NCBI GenBank assembly: GCA_016785225.1
Contig: JAFBJZ010000665.1
Location: 248,001-312,000 of the forward strand
Origin: Psettodes erumei
Taxonomy: Eukaryota; Chordata; Actinopteri; Pleuronectiformes; Psettodidae
Reading direction: 5' to 3'
Length of the DNA: 64,000 nucleotides
The notes under the pieces were generated by a model. It made no database searches. It worked only from the letters and a program-made list of their open reading frames with translations, and had not been told where the DNA came from. Shown here piece after piece: positions 42,601 to 55,200 of the stretch (its first letter is position 1; each line of letters starts with the position of its first letter). The translations under genes were made by a program, and so were the position numbers.

Positions 42601-45600
42601 ATCTGCCAGTTAGGAAAGGAATCTGTCAGCCGGCTCGTCACTCATGCTCCGGCGTTCGGTGTCAAAGCCACAAGTGGATGTGGCTAAATTGATGGATACG
42701 CTGAGCTCAGAAAACAGCCCTCTTGTAGCCTCGTTGCTGACAGAGAGAATATCTCAGCCCCGGCTCGCACGATCAACACACCCAGCGACCTCTTTTTATT
42801 TTACTTCCCTATTAACTCGTCCAGCGTTGCTAAGAATGACATTTAGAGAATCTCAGAGGGGAACTGCTTCCCCCGCAGCACGCGCCGCCCGCCGCTCTTC
42901 TCCCCGCAGTTCCGCGCTGACCTCCGGTAACCTCTGACTCGACGAGCCAATGAGAGCGAACGGCGCAAGGGAACGCCGGCGGGAGGACGCGACGGGTGTC
43001 GTTCCGCACGCGCTGGCTAAACGAGCCGACCGGGTGCGAATCGATCAGCGAGGCGACAAAAAAAAAAAAAAAGTACGGTTTTGAAGCTTTTGCTGTAGAT
43101 TAAAATGGGCAGATGTTTAAAATGCAGGCACAGTTGGTTTTCTGCGCTGATTTAATGCAGAAGCGTTTGTGTCGAAACGCTTTTAGCGCGCAGGTTCCTC
43201 CGGCGTTTGCATCAGACGCGCCGCCGCCGCCATCTGGAGCCGACCGTGCGGCGCGAGGCTGCCGCGTCTTAAATCTCCTGGATTTCATCTGGTACGCGGC
43301 GGCCCGTAGCTGACTGACTGGACCACTTTGTACACTGTTTATTGTTCATGTCCCGAGTAAATCCATACAAATGAACTGTCTGCGATTAATGGGCTAAAAA
43401 AAAAAGACACCTGGCACACTATGGATTTTATCACTTGTGGTGCGAGAGCCGGGCCGGCGAGCCGCCGCGGCCTCGTTAATCAGAGCGGGAGGGAAGGGAA
43501 TGAAGACGAGACGCGCAGGGATGCGCGGGTCGACGCCGGCCCGGCCCTCCGTTGTCGTAATTGACAGGAGAGATGCTGGTTTCAGCTGGATCCGGGAGAT
43601 TTAGGGAGAAGGATCCCCGACAACTAACTTGCGTGCTGGCGTTCGTCACGGTGAGTCAGCACGCCCCCCCCTCTCCACACAGCGGCGGCGACACGCCTCA
43701 GTCGAACACGTCTGTCGTCCCTCTGGTTTTTTTTGGTGTTCGGAGAGCCGAGTGATTAGAATGTGCGGCTGCCGCCAAGTCGACGCTGCCATTAAAATAA
43801 TAGCTTCCAGTAAAGCGGTGGAGTGGATGCAGGATGATAAGTCTGCCTGAGTAATTAAAAGTGCAGATCCAGAAACAGCTCTGCTGTTTTGACTGTTCCG
43901 CTGGATGAGGCCGGCGGCCATCGAGCGGCGTTCTGAAGAACACGGAGCTGTTTTGCTTTACAGAACCCGCGGAGCTGCTGATTAAACACCGTCATCACAG
44001 ATGACTCCGGATGACGCCATTCGCTCTGAGCGTGCTGACTCACGTAACTTTTAACTTCCCCCGTCCAGACTCTGATAAGAGTTCACGTGTCTGGGGTCGG
44101 CGCTCACATGTCAGATATGTTCCCTCCACATGCGTTTGCGTGGAAGACGCGGCGGAAACGCATCGCAGGAGCCGGTTTGGTCTGCCGGCTGCTGCGCCGG
44201 CGTTGGCCGACTAACGCAGAGCGTTGGCGTGTTTTGCGTCCAGCGCCGCTCTTTGCTCAGTCACACCTGAGGCGGCCGGAGGCGGCGCGATCGTGATCGC
44301 CGTCACTTGTCGTCCTCCTTCGAAATAACCGGCTCAAGGTGATGACTCAGTAACCTCACATCCCAGTAATGAGCAGATGTGTGATGGTCCACAGGATTGT
44401 CGACCTTACGTTTGTGCGTTGCTGGATTCACCTGCTGTTTGTTCGATCGTGAAGGTTTTATTTGTCCTCTTTCCGATTTGTTCCCGCCCGATCGTCGGAC
44501 TGTTCCCGCGCTCATCCCGACCACACGGAGCTGTTTCCCAACTCCCGCCCCCTCGCTGCGGTTGGAGTCGCATCATTCGAGCGCCCCGTGCGCTTTTGCC
44601 ACTTGTGCCTCTCCGACCGGCTCATTTTTCACCTCCGCAATTCAGATTGCATTACCTCCTCCTTTAATTTCTTATCGCATTTTTTTTGCCCGCTAATTAT
44701 CGAGACGGGCTTTGGTCTCAACCCCAAGGTCGTTCATCTCCCGTCTATACCGAGCTTGTTCGGCGCGCTCAGGTCTGCTCTCTTGGATAAGGCTCGCGAC
44801 AAACGGCCAAGTGACTCATATCTTCTTTTTTTTTTAGAGTTGTGTCTCCTGCCAAAGTCTCGCACTCGCCCAGGCCAAGATAATCAATAAGAAGGTGAAA
44901 ATGGTCTGTTTCCAGTCTCGCATACATATATATATAGATATAGATATATGTATGTATGTATATGTGGGCAGGTTGAAGCAGAGGTTCTGCTGCTGACATC
45001 ACTGAAGGTCTCCAGTCAGTCTGTACCAATGGAGCTGGGCTGGTTATTGACAGTGTTTACAGGAGGATTAATTGCAGCCAGTCTGGATGAAGACACTTCA
45101 GCTCTCTGCATCTCTTTCCTCCTCAATAACACAAACCGTTACAGTCGCCATCCCGTGCCTCCATCTTCTGCCGGCAGCCTCAAACCTCCCGCCGCCTGTG
45201 AGATTAGCTTTCCTGATGCTAACCCAAATGTAGTCGAGTTCATCAAATCCCCTGCTCGCTCTCCAGAGAGCCAACCACATGGCAGTATATTGAACAGGCT
45301 TCTGTGACTAACCGGGCTTTGGGAACAAACACAAAAGCACAGAACTGCAGGGTGAAGCATTTCTAGACAAATCCAATCCAGCCTCTTCCACCGTGGTTCT
45401 CATCTCGGCAGACAGACTCATTTCTTGAGCATTACATTTGTAGAACATGAGTCGAGGAGGGGGGGCCTCTTTGAAGGTCAGTATACAGTATCTCCACATT
45501 TTCATCCCAAGGACGTACCACCTGTGAAAGCTTTGGATTGGAGTTTTTTTTTCGTCTCACGTTATTTCTTCTCTCAGGAATTGATGTCATGAGCGATGAA

Positions 45601-47245
45601 TAAAAAAAAAAAAAAGCTGGGAATGGAAGCGCATCAACTGTTTTGCTTGCTGCCATGTGTGTTTTTTTTTTTGTCTCCCTTGTCTGAGCGGAGTCTTAGT
45701 CTCTCGCTGAAGGACGCTCTGACAGAGCAGAAGGTTTTCTCCAGTGTGGAGCCTGTAACCGTAGAGTTCCAGAGCAGCCTTTCTTCACTCACACAAAAGA
45801 CAAGATGCAGTCTGGACGCGATTGCAAGGCGGCCGTTACCTTTTGCAAGATGCAAGTTAAACATCAACGCGACACCTGACACCTGGCTACAACATTCCAG
45901 CTTTTGAAAATGTAGCGGCCGTGGCGAGAAATATTTTCTCACATACTGCCGCCTGTGTGCTGTTGAAGTAGAAGAAGGGCCAGGGTTCAAATGTTGAAGC
46001 GGCACAGAGCGGGATTTGACACAGTTAGAGGAAGAGAAGCAGCGGGTGCCGGTGTAAATGTCAGAGGTCTGACTTACAGTCAAGACTGAGAGAGAGAAAA
46101 TCAATCTTTCTTCAAATGATTTATGAGCCAAAATGTGGAGGACGGAGCTTCACGTGACGGGAGGCGCTCCGTGTAATGAGCAGTGACGCTGATGTGAATT
46201 ATCGGTGAAGTGTGACGACCCGCCGCTCCCTGAAGTCATTTTCCAATCCCGTATTTCCCGTTTCCAATGCCGGTTCACGGACGGATGTCACCGGCGCTGT
46301 CGGACGCAGGATGCTCGCTGCGGCCGTCGCCTGTCATTGCACCAGCTGCATGACGGACAGCTCTACGCGCTACAACGCCGGGGCGACAACAGGAGCCTCC
46401 GCTGCTGTGGAGAAGACGCAAGACACAGGATTGAGCCACATGTTGTCTCATAATCTAATCTCTTAGTTTAAGATGAGTCTGGAGCCTCACCGTTAAAGTT
46501 TAGTGTTCCTTGCAGAAGTTTGTGAATCTGCAGACTTAAAAAAAAAATCTAATTAAAGGGTAGTTTGTAACACGATTGTTCGTCATTCGCACTAATGATT
46601 CAGCCAGGAGAGTTTTATTTCTGAACAAAGTGGCTGAGTCACCGAACAAAAGAATAGGCCTTCTACACCTGCAACCACAGGCACCAGAAATAGCTCCTTC
46701 TCCTCTCCATCGTCGTTTTCATAAATGCTCGGGGACAATATTACATGAGATGAACGTCTCACTCCTCTCACAACAGTAATTCCAGTCATTATAATCCTGC
46801 TTCAACGCTCTGCTAATCTGCTGTAAACTTGAAACTGTAAGGTCGCTGCTCAGTGTTGCCCCGCTCGAGGATGAGGGAACGACTGATGAGACGTCACGGT
46901 GTATGTAGGCGCACGTGAGAATCATCACAGTACACGGAGTGATGATCAGACGTTTCGGGGTTAACGAAGGCGCAGCAGTTCAAAAGTAGTTGTCAGCTGA
47001 GACAAAGCAAGCGCGTTGTTTCACACGAAGAAGAGACAGCCCTCTTTGCGTGACGCGCGGCCGCGTCGTCTAAGCGGGGACGGCGTGATGAGGAGACGAG
47101 GGACGATAGCCCGGAGCGGGTCGCAGCTGAAGACGGGGCGTCCTCTCGGGCGGCGGTCGGGCGGTGAAGAAGCTCAGCATGACGAGCTCCACGGCACAGG
47201 GTGAGGCGTCGAAGTGGAGGCCGACTGTGTCCAGCCATGTTAGCC
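39700..47245. other. arhgap32: Probable arhgap32 5' intron, CpG-rich patches, no exon seen
   Basis: Several GC/CpG-rich patches occur (40.9-41.2, 42.5-43.3, 43.4-43.6 and 44.1-44.3 kb), and these produce long spurious Arg/Ala/Pro-rich frames on both strands. There is a (TG)12 run at 42445-42468 and TA/TG-rich short repeats at about 44925-44965. No exon is supported. Confidence 0.45.
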
Positions 47246-47249
47246 ATGA

Positions 47250-47420
47250 GTCAGAATACTTTATTAACCCCCAGGGCTTTCCCCTGCTTTGTTACAAATC
47301 ATCCATCTACAACTTAAATACAGAAAGAATGGAACAAAAACATATAACCATCTGTAAATGTGATTGCGATGATTGTGGCTGTCGGGAGGAGTTGTACAGT
47401 TTGATTTAGCCCCAAACATC
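47250..47420. mobile_element. Degenerate teleost LINE-type 3' fragment
   Basis: GAATACTTTATTAACCCCCA resembles the ACTTTATTGATCCC tail, and the later GAGGAGTTGTACAGTTTGAT matches another word I associate with the same fish LINE tail. The copy is diverged and truncated, with no reverse-transcriptase frame. Confidence 0.5.
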
Positions 47421-48000
47421 TCAATGAGGCTTCAGCTCAAACACCTGCCCCCCGCGGATCTGGAGCTGTGTCTCTTTGAACGCCCCGCTCTCTCACTGAA
47501 GACTGGTGGGAGATAACCAGAGACCACAACAAGCAGCTTTCCCTCGGCGCCGCTTGAAGTTTGTGTGCGTAAGTCGTAAACAGCTCAGTGCCTCCTTTTT
47601 CCTCTGACATCAGAGGGAACATCCTTTCTCGCCGAGCGGGGTCGCGATGAGGAGATGTTGCTGTCGCGCCGCCGTGGCACAGATTGAAAAAGCTGGGAAC
47701 AGCCCCGGCGTACGTGGTGACAGATTCATGACAGGCCACACGCTGTGTGAAAAGTTCATATCGCTTTTCCTGGTTGTGCGTCAGATTCAACGCGAGTCCT
47801 TTCTTAAAAGACAGGAAACTGAGGGGTGGCCTGGAGTGTGACGCACACACTGCCGCCTGTTAGATAAGCGGCAGCGTTCATTGCTAATAGCCGTACAGTT
47901 TAGGCAACACAAACGTGCTGGTTGGTTGTTTGGCTTCCTTACTGCTGTGGAAAATCCCATCCCCAGTTCATCTGAGAGAAGTGCTCAAACCATCAACAAC

Positions 48001-48042
48001 AGCACAGCACAGCACAGCACAGCACAGCACAGCACAGCACAG
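48001..48042. repeat. (AGCAC)8 pentanucleotide tandem
   Basis: AGCAC is repeated about eight times without error. The Ser-Thr-Ala-Gln-His frame across it is an artefact. Confidence 0.97.
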
Positions 48043-48942
48043 CGGTTAGTCCGCTACTCAGTCAGCCAACTGCCAGGACAGTCATCAGCATGTGTTCTGA
48101 TAAGTCATGACTAATTTCTTTCCCTTTCAAGCTTAAAATTCCCAACCTTCCCTGGTTAAAACTTCTCACATGCAGAGATTTGTTGCTCAGCTTTGTCACG
48201 TCTGATTATAAAAGTTCTTCCCTGGGCACTGACAATTAATAGATGAAACATTTCACTTATGAATGAAATGAAATGACCAAATGAATAATTGATGACTTAT
48301 TAAATTACAGCTCTGGGCCCGGCGGTTATGCCTACATTTGGACTGGGGGTAACGAGGAGGAGTTAAGAGCACGCCATCTGTTGTTCAGGTCAGGTGACGT
48401 GTCTCGTTCACAAAGCGCTCTGCCCCAGTCATCGGGGAGTTAAAGCTCATCACCTCTTCAGACTGAGAACGAGGAGTCAGCAGCTGACGTGACAGAAGCT
48501 GCATGTGATAGCATACATGTATGCAACACTGTGTTGATCTTTAATCATGCTCCCTCACGCAGTATGTTGCATCAGAGGTTTTATTTTTAAAATGCAGTTG
48601 TGGGTGTTTCCATCAACATTGAACGAACATTTGATGTGATCAAAGAACAAGCATCTGTGTAGTTTTGCGTGGGGACATGTGGACGCTGGCCGCGTGCCTA
48701 CAGAAGAGCCCTGACAGAAGATGTAGAACATGTAGAACTGTGTGCTGGTGCTGTCCTGGGTCACGGCTGCTGAAGGTGAAGACTTCCTGTGATGATAAGC
48801 CAGGATTTCAGTTTGTTCACCTTCACCTGTCACCTGGATGACAGCGAATGGCGTTCACTCCTGATCTGAACCGTCTCCTCTCGAGGTGGGGAAGCTGGGC
48901 CTGCTCCGCCCCGCCGCACACATTCCCTCCACATGCCATGAG

Positions 48943-48943
<1 letters not shown>

Positions 48944-48984
<41 letters not shown>
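48944..48984. repeat. (TG)n microsatellite
   Basis: This is an uninterrupted TG run of about 20 units. Confidence 0.97.
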
Positions 48985-48986
<2 letters not shown>

Positions 48987-49474
48987 AGTAGCCCAGGACG
49001 CGAGGCCAATGTTAACGCGAGGTCGTGCTGGCGTCACGCCGCTGGCTCGTTCGGGAGCAGTCCATGTCTGGTCAGCACGGTGTCGGACTCTGAGCTGGGC
49101 TCGTACAGCGCCAGGCAGGCTGACGGTCTTTCCATCCGCGCTCGCAGACGGGCTCGGGTCCCGATTGGTCCGGAGCGAGGCTCAAGCACTCGTGATTCAT
49201 ACTGTGGCCTGATTATTTTTGGAAAGAAGATCCCCGAATCATGGCGAATGAAACATCACTTCAGCATTTCAGAGGGATTCCTGCCGCGTTCCAATATTTC
49301 AGAGCAGATAAATTGGATCCGCCGTCGCGCGATACGTTTGTTACGTACAGCACCATGCTTTCTTAATGAAGCTGCACGGCACAGAGGGCCCGGGATGACA
49401 TACCAGTGAGTCTGCCTCAGAGATAGAAGCAGCTGCTTCAGCGTGGCCTGCGAGGATCCTCTCCTCCCACGCCC

Positions 49475-49477
<3 letters not shown>

Positions 49478-49522
<45 letters not shown>
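49478..49522. repeat. (AC)n microsatellite
   Basis: This is an uninterrupted AC run of about 22 units. Confidence 0.97.
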
Positions 49523-49523
<1 letters not shown>

Positions 49524-50564
49524 CTCTCTTCTCCCGGGATTACAGCCACACAAAGCAGGCCGCGCAGACTCTCCTCCCCTCGCCTGTTTTATCAGGTCAT
49601 CCCAGCCGTTACATCCGCTCACAACGTGACGTTGGGATCTCGTTGGGAGGTCGGCACGCCGTCCGCCGTATTGTAGCATTGACACCCGAGAGGGTGATGA
49701 TACAGTGGGCAGGAGATGAGCACTGCTGATAGGCCCAAAGTAACCTTAATCCCAGTCAGTGTGAGTTAAACCTCTCCTCGTGTGAGCAGAGATGAAATAA
49801 TTCGCTGATTAATTGTAAAGTTGATCAGAACAAAAACGATCGACCAACATTTGGCTATTCTGTCAGTCGTTTCTATAATTCATAAATAAATAAATCAGTA
49901 TTTTCAGGCACGTTACAGTCCATCCAACAAAGATAATCCACAGTAATGGAGCGTTAGCTCGAACGCCCCTCAGCAGTACATGCTGACGCAGACGGAGAGA
50001 ATCAACTTTGCTTTATTGCGTGATACCCTAATGAGTGACTAACTTGAGTGAAGCCAGGAAGTCAGATGAGAAATGCTAACTCTAGCTGGCTAATAATAAC
50101 GACGACATCTGGCTGAGACGTGCTACGTTGTCTTTTTCTCGTGCAAAGATGCAGCGCTGTAACGCGACGAGCACAATCCTCTCCGCGCGGCGCATCCCGT
50201 CCAGGAAGTGATGTGGCGAGTTCGTGGGTGTTGCGTCACAATTGTTTTTTGCGGAGGAAGGGAAAAAATGTGAACATGCTTTCCAAGCATTAGTAACGGG
50301 ACAAAGTTCACAGGACATCTCCCCAGCTGGGCGTGGAGGAGCGAGAGATGTCGATTGCACAGCTGTCAGGCTTTGGTTGTTGAGTCAGCAAAAAGTCTGG
50401 CCGCGGTGATTGTGTGGCGATGAAATAGAAAGTGAAATAAGTAAGAGGTGGATGTGTGTGTTGGAGGCGGGGAGCTGGTGTGCGACCGTTGATTCACACC
50501 GGAGCGCGTGTGCCTCACTCCCCGTGTGTTAACACCGGAGCGAGATCCCGCCTCGCCTCGCACG

Positions 50565-50606
50565 GCTCCGTCAGCGCAGCTCCGTCAGCGCGGCTCCGTC
50601 AGCGCG
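50565..50606. repeat. Perfect-to-near-perfect 3 x 14-bp tandem upstream of arhgap32 start exon
   Basis: GCTCCGTCAGCGCA is followed by two copies of GCTCCGTCAGCGCG, in a CpG-rich patch about 235 bases before the start-exon acceptor. Confidence 0.95.
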
Positions 50607-50637
50607 ACCCATTTGATCTACAGACACAATTAATGCC

Positions 50638-50704
50638 TTTCTCTCTTCCCCTCTCCCCTCTCCTGTCATCTCACAGCCTCTCGCTGCCTTTCCCCCCCCT
50701 CGTC

Positions 50705-50735
<31 letters not shown>

Positions 50736-50841
50736 CCTCTCGCCTCTGCATGTGATTTCTTTTATCTCGTCCCTCTTCTCTCCCTCCTGATCTACCTCTT
50801 CACGCCCCCCCCCCCCCCTCCCCTCTCTGCTTCTCTGGCAG
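50638..50841. repeat. Long C/T-rich tract including (CT)n and poly-C, ahead of arhgap32 start exon
   Basis: An extended pyrimidine-rich stretch with (CT)n at about 50705-50730 and a C run at about 50804-50818 leads directly into the acceptor at 50841. It probably serves as an unusually long polypyrimidine tract. Confidence 0.85.
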
Positions 50842-50962
50842 GCTGCTCGTTGCAGTGAGTCAGTATCATGGAGGCAGGCAGCGGGGCTGCCGCAGCGGTG
50901 GGGAGCGCAGCACTGGGACTGCTGGGAGCCGCGACGGCGTCGGGCCATGACATCTTGGACAG
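50842..50962 (+). CDS. arhgap32: arhgap32 first coding exon (5'UTR 50842-50867, CDS from 50868)
   Basis: The acceptor TTCTCTGGCAG lies after a long polypyrimidine tract, with the exon starting at 50842. The ATG at 50868 opens 31 complete codons plus two bases, and the donor is ACAG|GTAAGC after 50962 (phase 2). It encodes MEAGSGAAAAVGSAALGLLG followed by AATASGHDILD. The start is chosen because it is the first in-frame ATG in the exon and the phase fits the next exon exactly. The residues differ from the mammalian PX-RICS first exon, so this is probably an alternative N-terminus; I do not recognise it. Confidence 0.75.
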
Positions 50963-51137
50963 GTAAGCCCGGCGCGCTCCCGGAGACGCGAGCTGCCCCC
51001 CCCCCACACACACACACGTCTTCCATCGCAGTGGAGGGGGGACGCAAAGTGTGTGAGTGTGGGGATAGGAGGACCACACCTTAGGTTGGGCTTTGATGAG
51101 CGTGCTAGTTTGTTTATAGTTAGAGTCGGGGGCATGG

Positions 51138-51173
<36 letters not shown>

Positions 51174-51288
51174 ACACAGTAATCTTATGCTCTCTTGCAT
51201 GTGTTAGTGTCTTCCTCTGTTTCATTCATTCACTGTAAGGCAGTGCTCTGACAGCTGGAGAATCTGGTTTGTTGCTTCTAGCACACTG

Positions 51289-51325
<37 letters not shown>

Positions 51326-52221
51326 CTGGAGTGTGTGTTGATCATGGGGGTGGGTGGGGGGGTTACTTGGCTTCCTCCATGCCTCAAGGAGAAATGACAC
51401 CAGGGTATGCGCATGCAGAGGAGGAGGGGGGAGGCATCGGCCGACGTGCCTGAGCCGTAGCCCAGCCGATAGGGTGAGTTTGCACAGTCACCACCCCACC
51501 CCTGCTTCACCCCCACCCGCACCCCGTCAACCCATAGCAACCAGGCGACCGCCGTCACCGCTGGAAACCCCTCATTCAGATCTCCTCCGCTGCCGCCGCG
51601 GAGCCGGTCCACTCCCAGCGGCCGCGGCGTTCGCGGCGGGGTGTCAGCTTCTCAGCCGGTGACGTCAGCCCTCCAGCTGCACGCCCACATGCCTGCGCGC
51701 TGTCATCACGCACACACGCCCTCCGGCATGTGCGCGCACAAATACGGACTTGTGTGTATCCAGCAGGCGTGATGTTTGAGGGCAAACGTCGCTATCGCGC
51801 ACACGCACCACAAACCCTCACTCGTGCGGGTCGTGAGGGGCTTCTCTCTCTGTGCCCCCCCCCTCATCAACGAGCAGGTGCTGCTGGGATATCAATTATC
51901 TCCTCCACATTACAGTTGTTCCACTCGCTGCCAATGAGGTAGAACTAATCTCCGGCACGTCCCGGGGATCTCCTTTGACACAATCAGAGATGGAAATTAA
52001 GGCTGTGACTCATTTAGTTGTCATCTCCCGGCTGTTTGTGTTCGTCAGGCGAGGATGCACTTTCACCAGCCTCCTCTCAGATGCGCTGACACACACACAC
52101 ACACACACACCAGCGCGTGCAGCCGTGCCCGTGCCGCCCAACCAGGTAGCCAATGGCTTCTCTCCTCCACGTCACTGCTACGGCAGCAGGATGTGGGTTT
52201 TTCCCCACTGCTGGATTAATG

Positions 52222-52256
<35 letters not shown>

Positions 52257-55200
52257 AAGGGGGGGGCACTTCTGTATATCTGTCTGTTGTTTTGCAAGTG
52301 TGTGTATTTTCTTTTGGGGGGGGGGCTACAGTTAAGGCTTCTCAGCCCCCCACCTCCCCCTCACACACACACTTCCCCTCCAGCCCTGAACTGGGTCTAA
52401 ATCCTGCACCGGGGTTACCATGGCAGCAGCAGATTAGCATACATTAGACAGCGGTCCAACATCACTACTGGAGAGTGAGTGAAAAGAAGAGAGCGGAGGA
52501 GAGAGAAAAGATGGACGGAGATGTTTCTCTGATGATGTAATGTACAGTACATGACCGTTGCAGCAGAGGACGCGCAGGGCGTTCGGTTGGTAAAAGTTGT
52601 CCAGCGTATCCTGGAGGACTGGAGCGGATCAGAGGATCAGCAGCCAGGACTGGGGGGGGGGGGGACACGAGGCCCCCAGGAGGTGACACAGAAAGAGAAT
52701 GAAAAACGCTATAAACCTGCGTCCTGTTTGTGATTCGCTAATCCAGCCGGACAGTTGAGCCGCAGCACGGCTGTCCTGAACACCGCTTTTTTTTTTTTTT
52801 TTTTTTTTTGCTTTGATGCTTCACTGAGACTTACTCGCTGTTTTTTCCTGCGTGACGGGCGTCTGCAACAGGGAGAAGAGCTGATGATGGAGATATCACA
52901 CCAAACTGACACCTTTCACTGTAGTGTCAGTGTCAAATACATAAATACTGTATTTTAGCAGAGAGATCCACAGGCCGCTGACTCAGTGTTGGTAATTTGT
53001 TGCCTCAGTCTCTAAATTGGCGCTAAGCTGATTCTTCATTTACATTAGGTCAGTGTCTTGATGCTGATCTTCTCACCGAGCCATTACGACGGCTTCTCGC
53101 ACACAGATCCAGGTACAGCCGTCTGTGCTGCTTTGGTGGAGACCCTTCCGCCTCTGGCAAGCTGCCCAGCTTCATCAGCGGAGCGCTGGGATGTTGACAT
53201 GTGCTGGTGTCCCATTTGGCTGTGGAGGTGGAGCGGTGCTGTTCATTGTCCCTCTGAGCTTCTGCTAACTCACAGGAAAGGTGCGAAAGTCCACGCACAG
53301 TTTCAAAGTTCCGCTCACAGTCGTCCAAAGCGCTCTCCTCACTGAGAAACGTCATGTTTCCTGCATTCCTTGAAATGTTTCTTCAGACATGTGGAATGAA
53401 CCCTTTATGAAACAGAAATGATTCTTCTGCTCAGGACTTCTACATTAAGACAGCAAACACATTCAGACGTGGTGGCAAAGCGTGGAAAGCTGCTCTTCTG
53501 CTCTCCCACAGCCTGGTCGGCCACTTCCTCTTCACTTTATCATCCCGTTTCCCTTGAAGGACGACAAAAACTACTGTTTAAATATGCTACCGCTGTAAAT
53601 ATGTGATAGCAGCCCTAAATGGAAGGAAGCAGGTCGACGGTCTTCGGTGCTACAGTATATGTAGGGCAGATAAACTTCCAGAACCTGTCCTGTGTTTAGT
53701 GATGCCTGGCACTTTCCAAAGCTTTTCCACACACACATCACATGCAGGTTCCACAACAGATGGGACTCTGGAGTATACTGTACATGTTGTGTAGGATACA
53801 GTGTTGTGAGTCACGTCGTGTCCTGCTCAGACCCTCTCAACCTGTTCACTCTTAGGTTTGTAGCGGGGCGGAATCTAACGGAGTGCGTTTTCTTTTTGTG
53901 TCTTTGAAACGTAGCGCAAGCTCAGCTCACATGGCTCAGTGATGTTCAAATATTGATGACAAGACGCACGTGAGGCGATGAGTTCAGCTGTCTTCTGTGA
54001 GGAAGCGAACTCCTAATTGGTTCAAACATCAAACATGATGCAAAGTGGCGTCCCTGTTTCCACAAAACCATCTTTGATCAGCGTCCAGGGTAATAGTCAG
54101 GCAGCAGCCAGGACTGATAGCTGACGGTTCTCACTTTAGCTCACTTTCTACATCTTGTTAGGAAACGGTTTAATTATGCAAGACATAATTAAAACAGAAA
54201 AAAGTTCTGGCACATGATCTGATATTCATAACAATTAATGGTGCGGTCCGAGCTGCTGCTGCTGCCGACGTGTCAGGAGTTATCGTCATACAGAGCTGGG
54301 AAATACGTAGTTGTAGAGAATGGCGGCTGCTGGTTTTGCAGCATTCTATCAGGTGTGGTGATGAAATAGTCTTTCATTTGGATTCTGTGCGATATGAAAG
54401 AAAGGTCTGAGGAAGGCTGCAGGAAGCTCGTGCCTTCGTTCTCCTTCCCTGCCGCTGTTGCGTGCAGCGCGGCACAACCCTCCCCAGCCGTTGACTGAAT
54501 ATCTTTAGCGACCACAAAGCCGAGCTCCAGTTTCACCCTCAAAAAGTCTGTCGCAGCTTCAGCCAGCGGTCGCGAGAAGAGAATCGCGTGACGGCAACGT
54601 CCGCCCTGAAATCGGTTTTACCGCTCAGTCTTCCGACGGCGGGGCGCTGCGTGTTGTTGGTCGGTGAATGACTCAGTGAGGAAAAATGACCGAAGCTGTG
54701 GAGCTTTGTCGATCGGTCTCTGGATGCTGCTTCAGAAAACTGTCGGAATACATCTGATATGTGGTTCAGAGCCCAAACATCCTGTGACTCAGAACGCAGA
54801 CATCACCCCCGCAACAAACACATGTGATTTAACAAAGCCCCGGCTGTTGTGTGACACTTTACACCGCTGGCTGACGGCAGGATTGCGCTCGAGAGAGCCA
54901 ATCGCCTCTTTGTCCCTCGTGAAGAAATGGCCAGACGGAAACGCGCAGTTTCATCCCGGTGGCCGCTCTGTGGTATCAGCATGATATTCTCCGGAGGGTA
55001 TTATTGGCGCTTCTAAAAGCGGCGTGTGTCCATGTGTGCTCAGTCCGGCGCAGAAAACCCTCTCTGCTCCTCAGAGCGGCTCCTGCCAAGGCTGAGCGCG
55101 GAGGCCGCCGTCCGCCGGCTGCTTTTATTAGCGTTGTGTCTGTCTGCTAAATGGATTTGTGCTGTTTATTAGGTTTGAACTGACTCAGTGGGAGTTTTAG

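Larger units (their letters stand above)
47430..50560. other. arhgap32: Probable arhgap32 5' intron before the start exon
   Basis: Non-coding sequence with microsatellites at 48001-48042, 48944-48984 and 49478-49522, and unique sequence between. CpG content rises from about 50150. No exon is recognised. Confidence 0.45.

Noticed and set aside
44838..44890. Strong acceptor-like T tract with TTTAG
   Set aside because: It has no conserved reading frame, no matching donor and no phase fit to arhgap32. Such tracts are common in introns.
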